Shown here: piece after piece, positions 1 through 8,249 of the stretch | Layout: each line of letters opens with the position of its first letter | How positions within the stretch are numbered: position 1 is the stretch's first letter | From: Bacilli bacterium | Lineage (GTDB): Bacteria; Bacillota_I; Bacilli_A; RFN20; CAG-288 | Direction: 5' to 3' | Length of the DNA stretch: 64,000 bases | Assembly (NCBI GenBank): GCA_022652945.1 | Contig: JALCRV010000007.1 | Span: 42,722-106,721 of the forward strand | Notes under the pieces: model-generated | The model's database searches: none | What the model was told of the DNA's origin: nothing | The model's input: only the letters and a program-made list of their open reading frames with translations | Made by a program: the position numbers and the translations under genes

Positions 1-72
1 GTCTTTTCGTTTTTATCAAAGACTGATAAATTCAGCCTGCGTAGTAAAATGTATTCGAAACAAGGAGGCTTT

Positions 73-1857
73 ATGGAAAAAAGCAAGAACATCGTAAGAG
101 GTTTTATTGGAATTGCCGCTGCTTTCACACTCTGCTGGGGTCTAGCAAGCTGCGGAAACAGCGGAAATTCCTCCGCAAATTTGAATACCTCACTTTCCGA
201 CTCCCAAACTCAATCCGGTTCTGAAAACGAAACGGGTGTAAATGGAATTACCATCACTGGAACCGGAGTAACTAGCGGAGCTCTTAATGTATATATCGGT
301 AACAAGGATATAACCTTAAAAGCCGTTGTCTCTCCTTCTGATGCGACTGGATACACGGTTATCTGGAATTCCTCTTCGGAAGATGTGGCAACTATTTCGC
401 AAACTGGTGTTCTACACTTTGTTTCTGTGGGTAGTTCAATTATCACCGCTGCTGTTGGAAAAATCAAAGCATCGGTTAATCTCACTGTAAAAGACAAAGT
501 CCTAATTACTTCTATGGCCTTTAAGCAATCATCTTACGATGTGGCTTTATCTGCTAGCACCACTACGACTTTGGATTTAGCGGATGAATTAGTTATCCTT
601 CCTGATAACGCTACCTCAAAGACTGTCGTTTATTCTATAGCTCCGGAAGACAGCAATGTAATAATTAACGCTCAAGGAATGGTTAGCGTTGGAACTTCTG
701 CGACTCCAGGTGGAGAATATACGGTTACCGCCGCTTCTGTCGGCCAATCGGATATGAAAGCTCAGACATTGGTCAAACTTACATCATCTTTACCGACTGG
801 TATGTATGTTCGTCTGTCCTCTAATGCTGGAGCCAAGCGTGATTCTTACGTATATGAATTCTCCTTGTCAGATAAGCAGTTTGAGAACTTGACTTTCGCT
901 GCAGAATTGCGACCGGTGGGTGCCATTGGAACTATAAACTATTCTTCCAAGAATCCTTCGATCGCCGACATCAATCAAAAAGGAGTCATTGATATTAAAG
1001 CAGTTGGGGAAACTCAGCTTGTCTTTACAACAGCTGGAGCAGGGAATATCACCATTGAAAAAGATATCAATATTAAAATAACCGACCCTGTCAACTATCC
1101 GATTAGTGACTTGAATGTGCTAAATAGTGAACTTCCGACTTCTATCGATAACGCTAACTATTGGGATATGGAAACTAATCCTTCCGTGAAAGCTGGCTCC
1201 GCCTTCTATTGTGTGCAGGAACCGACTGACACCTTAGGGATGTATTCAGATAATATTGATAATACTGGATTACGTGGTAAGCTGATGCCTAACCAAGGCA
1301 ATGGGGCTTACTTGGAAGATGGCGGGTGGTGTGTCGTTTATACCACTTGGGATTGGCCCTACGATAATGAGCAAGCTAATGCTTATCTCTTCGATAGGAT
1401 CAAGAGCCCGGCTGGTGCTACAACCTTGCGTTTACAAGCTCGTTCACAATCTGGCCTGCATACTTCGGGAATGGCAAAGTTCCGCGTCCGTTTAGTTGAT
1501 GCCTCTGATACATCAAAACAAGTATTCTTAAATATCAATGGCATGAATCAGGAAGGATTCACTCCGATTCCTGACCGCAGCTTAAACGATAATGGGACCT
1601 TTGACCCTGATACTGGCTGGATTAAGATTTCTTCGGTCGGTGATTATAACATCGGGGAAGATATTTACTTCCTCCCGATTCCTGAGGCTTGGAGACAAAA
1701 GGATTGCTATATCTTCGTTGAAAATGATGATATCCATGTTCCTAATGCCGCTGGGACCGATACAGAGACTGGAAAATGTGACGTTTTCCTATTTATCAGG
1801 ATGGGCTTTGTTGATAATTCAAACGATATGTCGATTTATTCAAATGTCGGTAAATAA
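73..1857 (+). CDS. Surface lipoprotein with Big_2-like Ig domain(s)
   Basis: Predicted cell-surface lipoprotein of 594 residues. The start is set at 73 because AAGGAGG (62-68) sits just upstream; an ATG at 49 would put that site inside the gene. The signal peptide ends in lipobox LASC (Cys27), followed by a Ser/Asn-rich linker. Residues about 70-150 fit the bacterial Ig-like group 2 pattern (sequences such as VSPSDATGYTVIWNSSSEDV and a TITA-type strand), and a second similar unit may follow to about residue 340. The C-terminal 230 residues are aromatic and Asp/Asn-rich, possibly a carbohydrate-binding beta-sandwich, but I do not recognise the family. It lies 38 bp upstream of a transporter binding protein and probably shares its transcript, suggesting a surface role in glycan capture. 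No catalytic motif seen. Confidence 0.75.
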   Translation: MEKSKNIVRGFIGIAAAFTLCWGLASCGNSGNSSANLNTSLSDSQTQSGSENETGVNGITITGTGVTSGALNVYIGNKDITLKAVVSPSDATGYTVIWNSSSEDVATISQTGVLHFVSVGSSIITAAVGKIKASVNLTVKDKVLITSMAFKQSSYDVALSASTTTTLDLADELVILPDNATSKTVVYSIAPEDSNVIINAQGMVSVGTSATPGGEYTVTAASVGQSDMKAQTLVKLTSSLPTGMYVRLSSNAGAKRDSYVYEFSLSDKQFENLTFAAELRPVGAIGTINYSSKNPSIADINQKGVIDIKAVGETQLVFTTAGAGNITIEKDINIKITDPVNYPISDLNVLNSELPTSIDNANYWDMETNPSVKAGSAFYCVQEPTDTLGMYSDNIDNTGLRGKLMPNQGNGAYLEDGGWCVVYTTWDWPYDNEQANAYLFDRIKSPAGATTLRLQARSQSGLHTSGMAKFRVRLVDASDTSKQVFLNINGMNQEGFTPIPDRSLNDNGTFDPDTGWIKISSVGDYNIGEDIYFLPIPEAWRQKDCYIFVENDDIHVPNAAGTDTETGKCDVFLFIRMGFVDNSNDMSIYSNVGK

Positions 1858-1895
1858 TTGATGCGAACTAAGTTTCTGATTTTGAGGGAGGAAAA

Positions 1896-3914
1896 ATGAA
1901 AAATCATAAAATAAAGGGGCTGATGTTGTGCCTGCTGGGGATAGCAACCGTATTTGGAATGGCTTCTTGCCAAGAAGCTGATACTACCGGTTATACCAAA
2001 GATTACACAGCTAAAGGCTCGAATGCTGATAAGTCTTTCCACATTGTCGGAAACTGGACTAAGACTGGCATCGGTACTCATTTTGCTTGCGGGGCCGATC
2101 CGGGTCCGGTAGGTATGTACACTATTGAAGGGTGCATGCAGTATGCCAGAGATACAAAATACTTTTCTTACTTGATTGCTGAAAAGTTTATTCATGGTGA
2201 TGAAAGCCAGACCGATGATGTCGAGAATGGAACCTCAGTAATCAAAATCAGAGACAATGCGTATTGGCATGATGGTGGAAAAGTCACTGCCATGGACATT
2301 CTATCCTATTACGCTCTTTGCTATACCTCGTTAACAACTTATGTATCGGATATGTATGTGGTAGATGACAACCAAAACGGTGATCTTTCGGATGATTTAA
2401 CTCTTAAAATTGTCTGGAAATCATGGAAAGAGCCGACAGATTACGCCAAAAATGTCCTCCTGGCTCAGGACACCAAAAATTGCACGATTCAGTATTCAAA
2501 ATTCAAAGCCTTCGTCGATGCTTCCTTAGATCTGATCAGAAATGGCGAAAATGGGACTCCCAATCCAGCAGTCACCAAAAATGATGATGGGGTCGGTGAA
2601 GAAAGATTAGGCAGACACACTGCTGGTGTCAGCGGTTCTTTAGGTTCAATCTACAATAATTTCCGCGCCACAGTTCTCAAACCTGATGGAGCTTACGATG
2701 GTTACTATTATTGTGGAACTGGGCCATTTAAGGTTCAGTCAGTTACTGAAAATCAGCTTATTTTGGTTAAAAATGAAAAGTATTATAAGGCTAACAATGT
2801 CGGATTTGATAAGATTGTTTGCACTCAGTATTCCAATTCCAACATGATGTTCGCTGATCTTCAAAACGGGAATCTCGATTTCGTCGACGGCTGCTACGAT
2901 AAACAACTTAACGAAACGATTCTGGCCGGTAATCCGTCCCTGGTTTCCTATAAGGTCTATGATCAAGGTGGAATCGGAATCTATTTCAATCTTGAAAAAA
3001 ACATTTGGGATGACGATAAAGTACGTTTAGCTTTCCAATATTTGTTCGATCGCAAGAGCATTGCTGATACTGCCAATCCATATGGAAAAGTTTCTTTCCG
3101 ACCGATGATGGTTATGTCTCCGGTGGAAGCAAGACAGTATTTGGATTCGGATGTTTATGATATGATTTCCAATTACTCTTTCGACCAAGAAAAGGCCGCT
3201 GAGTTGCTGACGGAAGCCGGATGGACTAAGAGCAATGGCAAATGGCATGACAAGAGTGGGGCAGAAGTAAGTCTGACCCTCGGTTATCAGAACGTCCAGC
3301 CCTTCTCAACCATCGGACAAATGGCCAAAGCTGAAGCCGAGAACTTTGGGATTAGCCTAATTCTGAAATCAGGCAATGATATGACGACTTGGTTTTCCAC
3401 AGCTTCTGCTTCTAATTCAATTTATGACTTGGTGGCTGCAAGTACTGAACTAAATTCATTTGGTACGCATCCGGGTGGATCGATGAAGCATTTCTTTGAA
3501 ATGGTGCAGTGTGGTGTCCTTCATCTGCCGATTGATAAAGATGGGCATTATGGGACCCGAGTAGATTTGCTTTCCCCCGACGATCACACCGTTTCTTTAG
3601 GCAAAGTGCGCGCTTATGATCTTTACGCAAAGATTTACTGCTGCGATGATGCAACGCTTAAACAATATTCTGATTCAATTGTTCTCGGAATGTCGAAATA
3701 TAATTACGGGATTCAATTCTATGAGAATGTTTCAGGCTCCTACTTTAATCTCGATCGAATCGGTGGACTTCCTTCACCTGAAAGATTTAAGGTCGATCGA
3801 AATATTACTTTCATTCCAGAATATACTGATAAAGAATATGCTGAGTACGTATATATCAATAATGGTTTCTCACAAGCGATTGGTATCGTCGATGGTTTCT
3901 TCTATGCTCGCTGA
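1896..3914 (+). CDS. Opp/Dpp-type ABC transporter substrate-binding lipoprotein (set 1)
   Basis: Family 5 extracellular solute-binding protein (SBP_bac_5), 672 residues, longer than typical DppA. The signal peptide ends in lipobox MASC (Cys25), so it is anchored outside the membrane. The family hallmark WHDGGKVTAMDILSYY appears near residue 125, followed by WKSWKEPTDY, which recurs in the binding proteins of sets 2 and 3, and a GTGPFKVQSV strand. A GGGAGGA-type ribosome site precedes the ATG. It heads set 1 (binding protein, two permeases, two ATPases). Family 5 members bind peptides, nickel or oligosaccharides; the carbohydrate-rich context and the ATPase motifs favour an oligosaccharide ligand, which is inference. 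Confidence 0.88.
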   Translation: MKNHKIKGLMLCLLGIATVFGMASCQEADTTGYTKDYTAKGSNADKSFHIVGNWTKTGIGTHFACGADPGPVGMYTIEGCMQYARDTKYFSYLIAEKFIHGDESQTDDVENGTSVIKIRDNAYWHDGGKVTAMDILSYYALCYTSLTTYVSDMYVVDDNQNGDLSDDLTLKIVWKSWKEPTDYAKNVLLAQDTKNCTIQYSKFKAFVDASLDLIRNGENGTPNPAVTKNDDGVGEERLGRHTAGVSGSLGSIYNNFRATVLKPDGAYDGYYYCGTGPFKVQSVTENQLILVKNEKYYKANNVGFDKIVCTQYSNSNMMFADLQNGNLDFVDGCYDKQLNETILAGNPSLVSYKVYDQGGIGIYFNLEKNIWDDDKVRLAFQYLFDRKSIADTANPYGKVSFRPMMVMSPVEARQYLDSDVYDMISNYSFDQEKAAELLTEAGWTKSNGKWHDKSGAEVSLTLGYQNVQPFSTIGQMAKAEAENFGISLILKSGNDMTTWFSTASASNSIYDLVAASTELNSFGTHPGGSMKHFFEMVQCGVLHLPIDKDGHYGTRVDLLSPDDHTVSLGKVRAYDLYAKIYCCDDATLKQYSDSIVLGMSKYNYGIQFYENVSGSYFNLDRIGGLPSPERFKVDRNITFIPEYTDKEYAEYVYINNGFSQAIGIVDGFFYAR

Positions 3915-3934
3915 TATTTTGATTGGGAGATTGC

Positions 3935-5020
3935 ATGAATAATCCGAAAGTCTCAACTAACAAGAACGATTTAAAGACGCGCTTAAAAAAAGGTCTTTTA
4001 ATCGTTTGGAGTTTGTTATATAAAAGGCGTTACCTTTTTAGAAGTATCGGCGTTGCCTTAGGTACGCTGATGCTTTCGATTCTGATGCTTTTCTTCATGC
4101 TGAGATTGATTCCTGGCTCCTCAGTTGATTTATTCGCTAGGACACTAGTAAGCCAAAGAAACATTCCTTTTGAGGATGCAAGAATCCTAGCAATTCAGAT
4201 TCTCGGATATGATCCCGACCAGCCGGCTTTCGTCCAGTTTTGGAACTATCTTGTCAAACTATTCCATGGCAATTTGGGACAATCATTAAATGATCCGAAC
4301 CTTAGTGTTAATAGTGTAATTCCTAAATTTCTCCCTTGGACTTTGTTCCTCTCAGCAGTGTCGCTTTTCATCTCCTTCTTTATTGGGATGTTCATGGGAA
4401 GTAAGTTGGCCTATCAACGGAACGCTCTGAAGAATTCTTTCCGCACAGCTTACATTGTTATTTCCGGCGCCTTCCCCGATTTTATTTTCGGCCTTTTGAT
4501 GTTAATAATCTTTGCGACCAAGCTGAAATGGTTTCCGACAGGCCAGGCCTATAATCCCTCTTACTCAACTCCAGGTTTCAATTTGAAATTCTTTTGGGAT
4601 GTTCTTTATCATGGTTTTCTTCCTATCGCTACCTATGTCTTTATTTCCTCTTCGGGTTGGGCCCTTTCGGTGAAAGGAAGCTGTGTAACGGTGATGGGAG
4701 ACGACTATATTTATGCCGCTAGAGCCCGTGGCATTCCTGATAGCTTAATTCAGAAAAGATATTTAAGAAAGAATGCGATGCTTCCGTTGATTACTTCTTT
4801 GGCCATTTCTTTTGCAGCCACTTTCGGCGGTTCTCCATTGATTGAAAACATCTTCAACTATCCTGGATTAGGGCAATTGCTAGCCAACTATATCGCCGCG
4901 AGGGAATACTTCATGATTGTCGGCATTCTTTTCTTTACCTCAGCAATCATTATCTTGGCAAACATGATCACCGATATGCTTTATTCTGTGATTGATCCGC
5001 GAATTAGAAGGGGAACATAA
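3935..5020 (+). CDS. Opp/Dpp-type ABC transporter permease, OppB-like (set 1)
   Basis: Inner-membrane permease of 361 residues from ATG 3935, chosen because GGGAGA lies directly upstream; a TTG at 3923 is in frame but lacks a site. The N-terminal basic stretch is followed by a first helix, a periplasm-facing loop typical of OppB/DppB (MLRLIPGSSVDLFARTL, then GYDPDQPAFVQFW), and the BPD_transp_1 domain. The cytoplasmic EAA-type loop is seen as DDYIYAARARGIPDSLIQKR followed by NAMLPL. It lies 20 bp after the binding protein and 2 bp before the second permease, so it is clearly in one operon. Confidence 0.9.
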   Translation: MNNPKVSTNKNDLKTRLKKGLLIVWSLLYKRRYLFRSIGVALGTLMLSILMLFFMLRLIPGSSVDLFARTLVSQRNIPFEDARILAIQILGYDPDQPAFVQFWNYLVKLFHGNLGQSLNDPNLSVNSVIPKFLPWTLFLSAVSLFISFFIGMFMGSKLAYQRNALKNSFRTAYIVISGAFPDFIFGLLMLIIFATKLKWFPTGQAYNPSYSTPGFNLKFFWDVLYHGFLPIATYVFISSSGWALSVKGSCVTVMGDDYIYAARARGIPDSLIQKRYLRKNAMLPLITSLAISFAATFGGSPLIENIFNYPGLGQLLANYIAAREYFMIVGILFFTSAIIILANMITDMLYSVIDPRIRRGT

Positions 5021-5022
5021 TT

Positions 5023-5940
5023 ATGGAAAATATCACTGATAAATCCCTTTCTTTTAAGGAAAACATAGCCGATTTAGCTAAGACATTCTGGGAAAAGATA
5101 AAGAAAATCTGCAAGGCTTTGTTTTCAAATTGGCAAGCTTCCACCGGCACGTCTATTATGTTGTTCTTCATCTTGCTGGCTTTTATTGGACCGTTGATTT
5201 TACCTTATAACGGTATCGGGAATCCTGTCTATAAATTCGCGGCTCCGAGCGCTTCCCATTGGTTTGGCTGCGATTCGCAGGGTCGAGATGTCTTGGCCAT
5301 GATTATCGCCGGCACTAAGAATATTTTTGCTATCTCACTTTTAACAGGTATCTTTACTGTTATCATCGGAGTTCTGATAGGCATGATTTCCGCTATGGCT
5401 AAACCTTGGGTGGACAAGATACTCCAGTTAATTACTAATATGTTTCTTACGATTCCTTCCTTTCCGATTCTGATGATGATTTCAGCGGTTATCACCATTC
5501 GAGATAACTTTACGTTTGCCATTATTCTGGCTTTATGGTCTTGGCCTGGATTAGCTAGAGCAGTCCGTGCGCAAATCATTTCCTTGAAAGAAAGGGACTT
5601 TATTCAAATTTGCCATGTCATGAAAATGCCACAAGCGCATATTATTTTCTTTGAGCTAATGCCTAATATTTCTTCTTATATTCTGATTAACCTTATTATG
5701 GTAATGCGCTCTGCCATTACCTCTTCGGTCGGCATTATGTTCTTGGGTGTTGCTGAAATGGATCCTTCTAACTGGGGTGCCATGCTCTATGACATCATGA
5801 ATTCGGGTGCTTTAATGATCAATTCTGCTTTCGCTTATTGCTTAGCCCCGATTTTGACTATCGCTCTTTTCCAGATGGGAGTTGTGAATCTAGCAAATGG
5901 ATTGGATGAAACTCTTAATCCACGTTTAAAGAAGAACTGA
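5023..5940 (+). CDS. Opp/Dpp-type ABC transporter permease, OppC-like (set 1)
   Basis: Second permease subunit, 305 residues. It has the OppC layout: cytoplasmic N-terminus, first helix (IMLFFILLAFIGPLILPY), an external segment with SHWFGCDSQGRDVLAM (family motif FGTDxxGRDxxx), then the BPD_transp_1 domain with an EAA loop at RDFIQICHVMKMPQAHII. The C-terminus LANGLDETLNPRLKKN is typical of the family. Pairs with the permease just upstream to form the membrane channel. Confidence 0.9.
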   Translation: MENITDKSLSFKENIADLAKTFWEKIKKICKALFSNWQASTGTSIMLFFILLAFIGPLILPYNGIGNPVYKFAAPSASHWFGCDSQGRDVLAMIIAGTKNIFAISLLTGIFTVIIGVLIGMISAMAKPWVDKILQLITNMFLTIPSFPILMMISAVITIRDNFTFAIILALWSWPGLARAVRAQIISLKERDFIQICHVMKMPQAHIIFFELMPNISSYILINLIMVMRSAITSSVGIMFLGVAEMDPSNWGAMLYDIMNSGALMINSAFAYCLAPILTIALFQMGVVNLANGLDETLNPRLKKN

Positions 5941-5949
5941 GGAATGCCT

Positions 5950-6948
5950 ATGGATAAAGAAAATATCATTGAAGTTAAAGACCTCTGCGTGGATTATAAG
6001 ATGAAACATTTTACAATACGCGCCGTAAATCACGTGGATTTCAATGTCAAAAAAGGCAAAATCACGGCTTTGGTCGGAGAATCAGGCTCTGGGAAAACCA
6101 CTTTAGCGACCGCTCTTTTTAACTGTCTTTCCTCACCTGGGGAGATAACTAATGGGCAAGTCCTTTTCAACCAAGCCGATGGGAAGGAACTTGATGTCGC
6201 AAAATTAAACGAGAATGAATTAAAGCGTTTCCGTTGGAAACATATTTCGATGGTCTTCCAAGGAGCCCAATCAGCCTTAAATCCTGTAATGACGATTTTT
6301 GATCAGTTTCTTGAGACTCTCGTGGTCCACGATGCGGTGAAAAATCGCAATGAAGCTGAAAAAATCTCTCGCCATTATCTTGAATTTGTTAATTTGGATG
6401 CCGATCGTATCATGGGTAGCTATCCCCACGAGCTTTCCGGCGGAATGAAGCAGAGAGTCATGATTGCTTTCGCTTTGTTGATGCAACCTGAGTTGATTCT
6501 TCTTGATGAACCCACTACCGCCTTAGATGTCATAACTCAGCAATATATTTTTGAACTCTTGAAAAAAATCAATAATGAATTGAATATTTCGATGCTATTG
6601 ATGACTCACGATATCTCAATTGTGGCAAAATACGCTGATTACGTGGGCGTGATGTACGGTGGCCATATTATGGAATTTGGGGATGTCTACAAAGTCTTTT
6701 CTGGCAATTATCATCCGTATACTTCCGGACTGATTCACGCTACCCCATCTTTAGTTAAGCCTTTAAATGAATTGAAGGCTATCGGGGGCAACCCTCCAGA
6801 TTTGCTTCAGATGCCTAAAGGATGTCCTTTTAATCCGCGCTGTCCCAAAGCGATGGATATCTGCAAAGAAAAAGAGCCTGCCTTTATCAATTTGGAGGAT
6901 GGTGAAGGTGTTAAATGCTGGCTTTTCGATAAGAGGGGGATAAGGTAA
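5950..6948 (+). CDS. Opp/Dpp-type ABC transporter ATPase, OppD-like (set 1)
   Basis: Cytoplasmic ATPase of 332 residues. ATG 5950 is preferred over ATG 5944 because GAGGA abuts the latter. Walker A GESGSGKTT is at residues 43-51, signature LSGGMKQRV, Walker B LILLDEPTTALD, and a C-terminal oligopeptide-transporter domain with a Cys motif (CPFNPRCPKAMDIC). The Q-loop region reads FQGAQSALNPV rather than the FQDP(M)TSLNP usual in peptide importers; from memory this variant is common in carbohydrate-type Opp systems. The stop overlaps the next start by one base. Confidence 0.92.
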   Translation: MDKENIIEVKDLCVDYKMKHFTIRAVNHVDFNVKKGKITALVGESGSGKTTLATALFNCLSSPGEITNGQVLFNQADGKELDVAKLNENELKRFRWKHISMVFQGAQSALNPVMTIFDQFLETLVVHDAVKNRNEAEKISRHYLEFVNLDADRIMGSYPHELSGGMKQRVMIAFALLMQPELILLDEPTTALDVITQQYIFELLKKINNELNISMLLMTHDISIVAKYADYVGVMYGGHIMEFGDVYKVFSGNYHPYTSGLIHATPSLVKPLNELKAIGGNPPDLLQMPKGCPFNPRCPKAMDICKEKEPAFINLEDGEGVKCWLFDKRGIR

Positions 6949-8078
6949 TGAGCCTTTTAGAGTTACAGGATATTTCCATCCAGTTCCCTAAGAAAGGGAA
7001 GTTTCTGGAAGGGGATAAATACATAAAAGTCTTACGCAACATCAACCTGACTATTGATGAAGGGGAAATCGTTGTGCTCGTCGGTGAATCAGGTTGTGGG
7101 AAGACCACGATTGGAAAGATTATCACTGGTTTATTAAAACCCACCTCAGGACATTTGATTTTCAATGGGAAAGATATATATAAATCCGCTTTGCTCCAAC
7201 ATAAAAGATGGTATTCTGCTAAGGATATCGATCCCGAATTACTAAAAGGGAAGAGCTTTTTTGCTCGCAAACTTATTATCAAGAAATACATAAAAGAGCA
7301 AAAAAAGGCTGAAAAAGAAAAGCAGGAGGAATTTTCCAACTCGGTTCAATTTGTTCAGCAGGATTCTTATGCCGCTTTAAATCCTGCTCGCACGATTTAT
7401 CAGTCTTTATACGCACCAATCGCCAATAAATTTCATCATCCCCATCCTGAAGAAGTTGATAAAAAAATCGATGAGGTCATGACTTTGGTCGGGCTCCAAC
7501 CGAAGGAACAATTCCTTCAGAAATATCCTCATCAACTTTCTGGTGGGCAAAGGCAGAGAGTCTTGATGGCTCGGGCGATTTCTTTAGAACCCAAATTGAT
7601 TGTCGCTGATGAACCCGTTTCGATGATTGACGTTTCCTTAAGGCTTTCCATTCTCGAACTGATGAAATCCTTAAATGAAAAGCTGAAGATTGCCTTCGTC
7701 TATATTACTCACGATCTCTCCACTTCTAGGTTTATTGGTGAACATGGGCGAATCTGCATTATGTATTTAGGGGAAATAGTCGAAGAAGGCAAGGTTGAAG
7801 ATGTGGTGAAAAATCCGCAGCATCCTTATACTCAAGCTTTATTTTCTGCTGTGCCCGTCCCTGATCCTAAATTAGCCCGTAAATCCAAGCCTTTGAAGTT
7901 AAAAAGCATGGATGTTGGCAATCTTTTGGAAAGGAAGGATGGCTGTCCTTTCTTCGCAAGGTGCATTTATGCCCATCCTGAATGCGAAAACAAGAAGATT
8001 GCTTTCCACGATTCCATGGGCGCAAAAGTTAAATGTGATTATCTTTCGGAGGTCGGTAAATGGACGAACGAGGATTAG
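6948..8078 (+). CDS. Opp/Dpp-type ABC transporter ATPase, OppF-like (set 1)
   Basis: Second ATPase, 376 residues. Walker A GESGCGKTT (46-54), signature LSGGQRQRV, and Walker B written VADEPVSMIDVS instead of the usual DEPTSALD; the same variant occurs in sets 2 and 3. Compared with those (336 and 339 residues) this protein carries an extra Lys/Glu-rich insertion at about residues 80-130, between the Walker A lobe and the Q-loop (FVQQDSYAALNP). A C-terminal Cys motif (CPFFARCIYAHPEC) closes the oligo-HPY-like tail. Its 3' end overlaps the next gene by 19 bp, implying translational coupling. Confidence 0.9.
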   Translation: MSLLELQDISIQFPKKGKFLEGDKYIKVLRNINLTIDEGEIVVLVGESGCGKTTIGKIITGLLKPTSGHLIFNGKDIYKSALLQHKRWYSAKDIDPELLKGKSFFARKLIIKKYIKEQKKAEKEKQEEFSNSVQFVQQDSYAALNPARTIYQSLYAPIANKFHHPHPEEVDKKIDEVMTLVGLQPKEQFLQKYPHQLSGGQRQRVLMARAISLEPKLIVADEPVSMIDVSLRLSILELMKSLNEKLKIAFVYITHDLSTSRFIGEHGRICIMYLGEIVEEGKVEDVVKNPQHPYTQALFSAVPVPDPKLARKSKPLKLKSMDVGNLLERKDGCPFFARCIYAHPECENKKIAFHDSMGAKVKCDYLSEVGKWTNED

Positions 8079-8245
8079 GATTTTTCTTTAAAGGTTCGTG
8101 CATCATTTTTATCGCACTTTTGGTTTGTTCATTTTTCGTTAAAGCTGGAACGCCGGAGTTCTATATTACGATAATTGGTCTGGTTTTGACTTTCGTCGTC
8201 TGTTTAGCCAGCGGCATTCTCTTGAATAAAAGGCATAAGGAGTAA
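8060..8245 (+). CDS. Two-helix membrane microprotein linked to transporter set 1
   Basis: A 61-residue protein with two predicted membrane helices (about residues 10-27 and 34-54) and a Lys/Arg-rich C-terminus. GGAGG at 8048-8052 gives a good ribosome site. It overlaps the OppF-like gene by 19 bp and ends 4 bp before the beta-helix lipoprotein gene. It resembles the microproteins at 24727 and 45310: each starts with a (Y/F)FF(K/R) motif before helix 1 and ends helix 2 with SG(I/V). Each sits beside one of the three transporters. I know of no named family; an accessory or stability subunit of the importer is an inference. Confidence 0.8.
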   Translation: MDERGLGFFFKGSCIIFIALLVCSFFVKAGTPEFYITIIGLVLTFVVCLASGILLNKRHKE

Positions 8246-8249
8246 AAAT

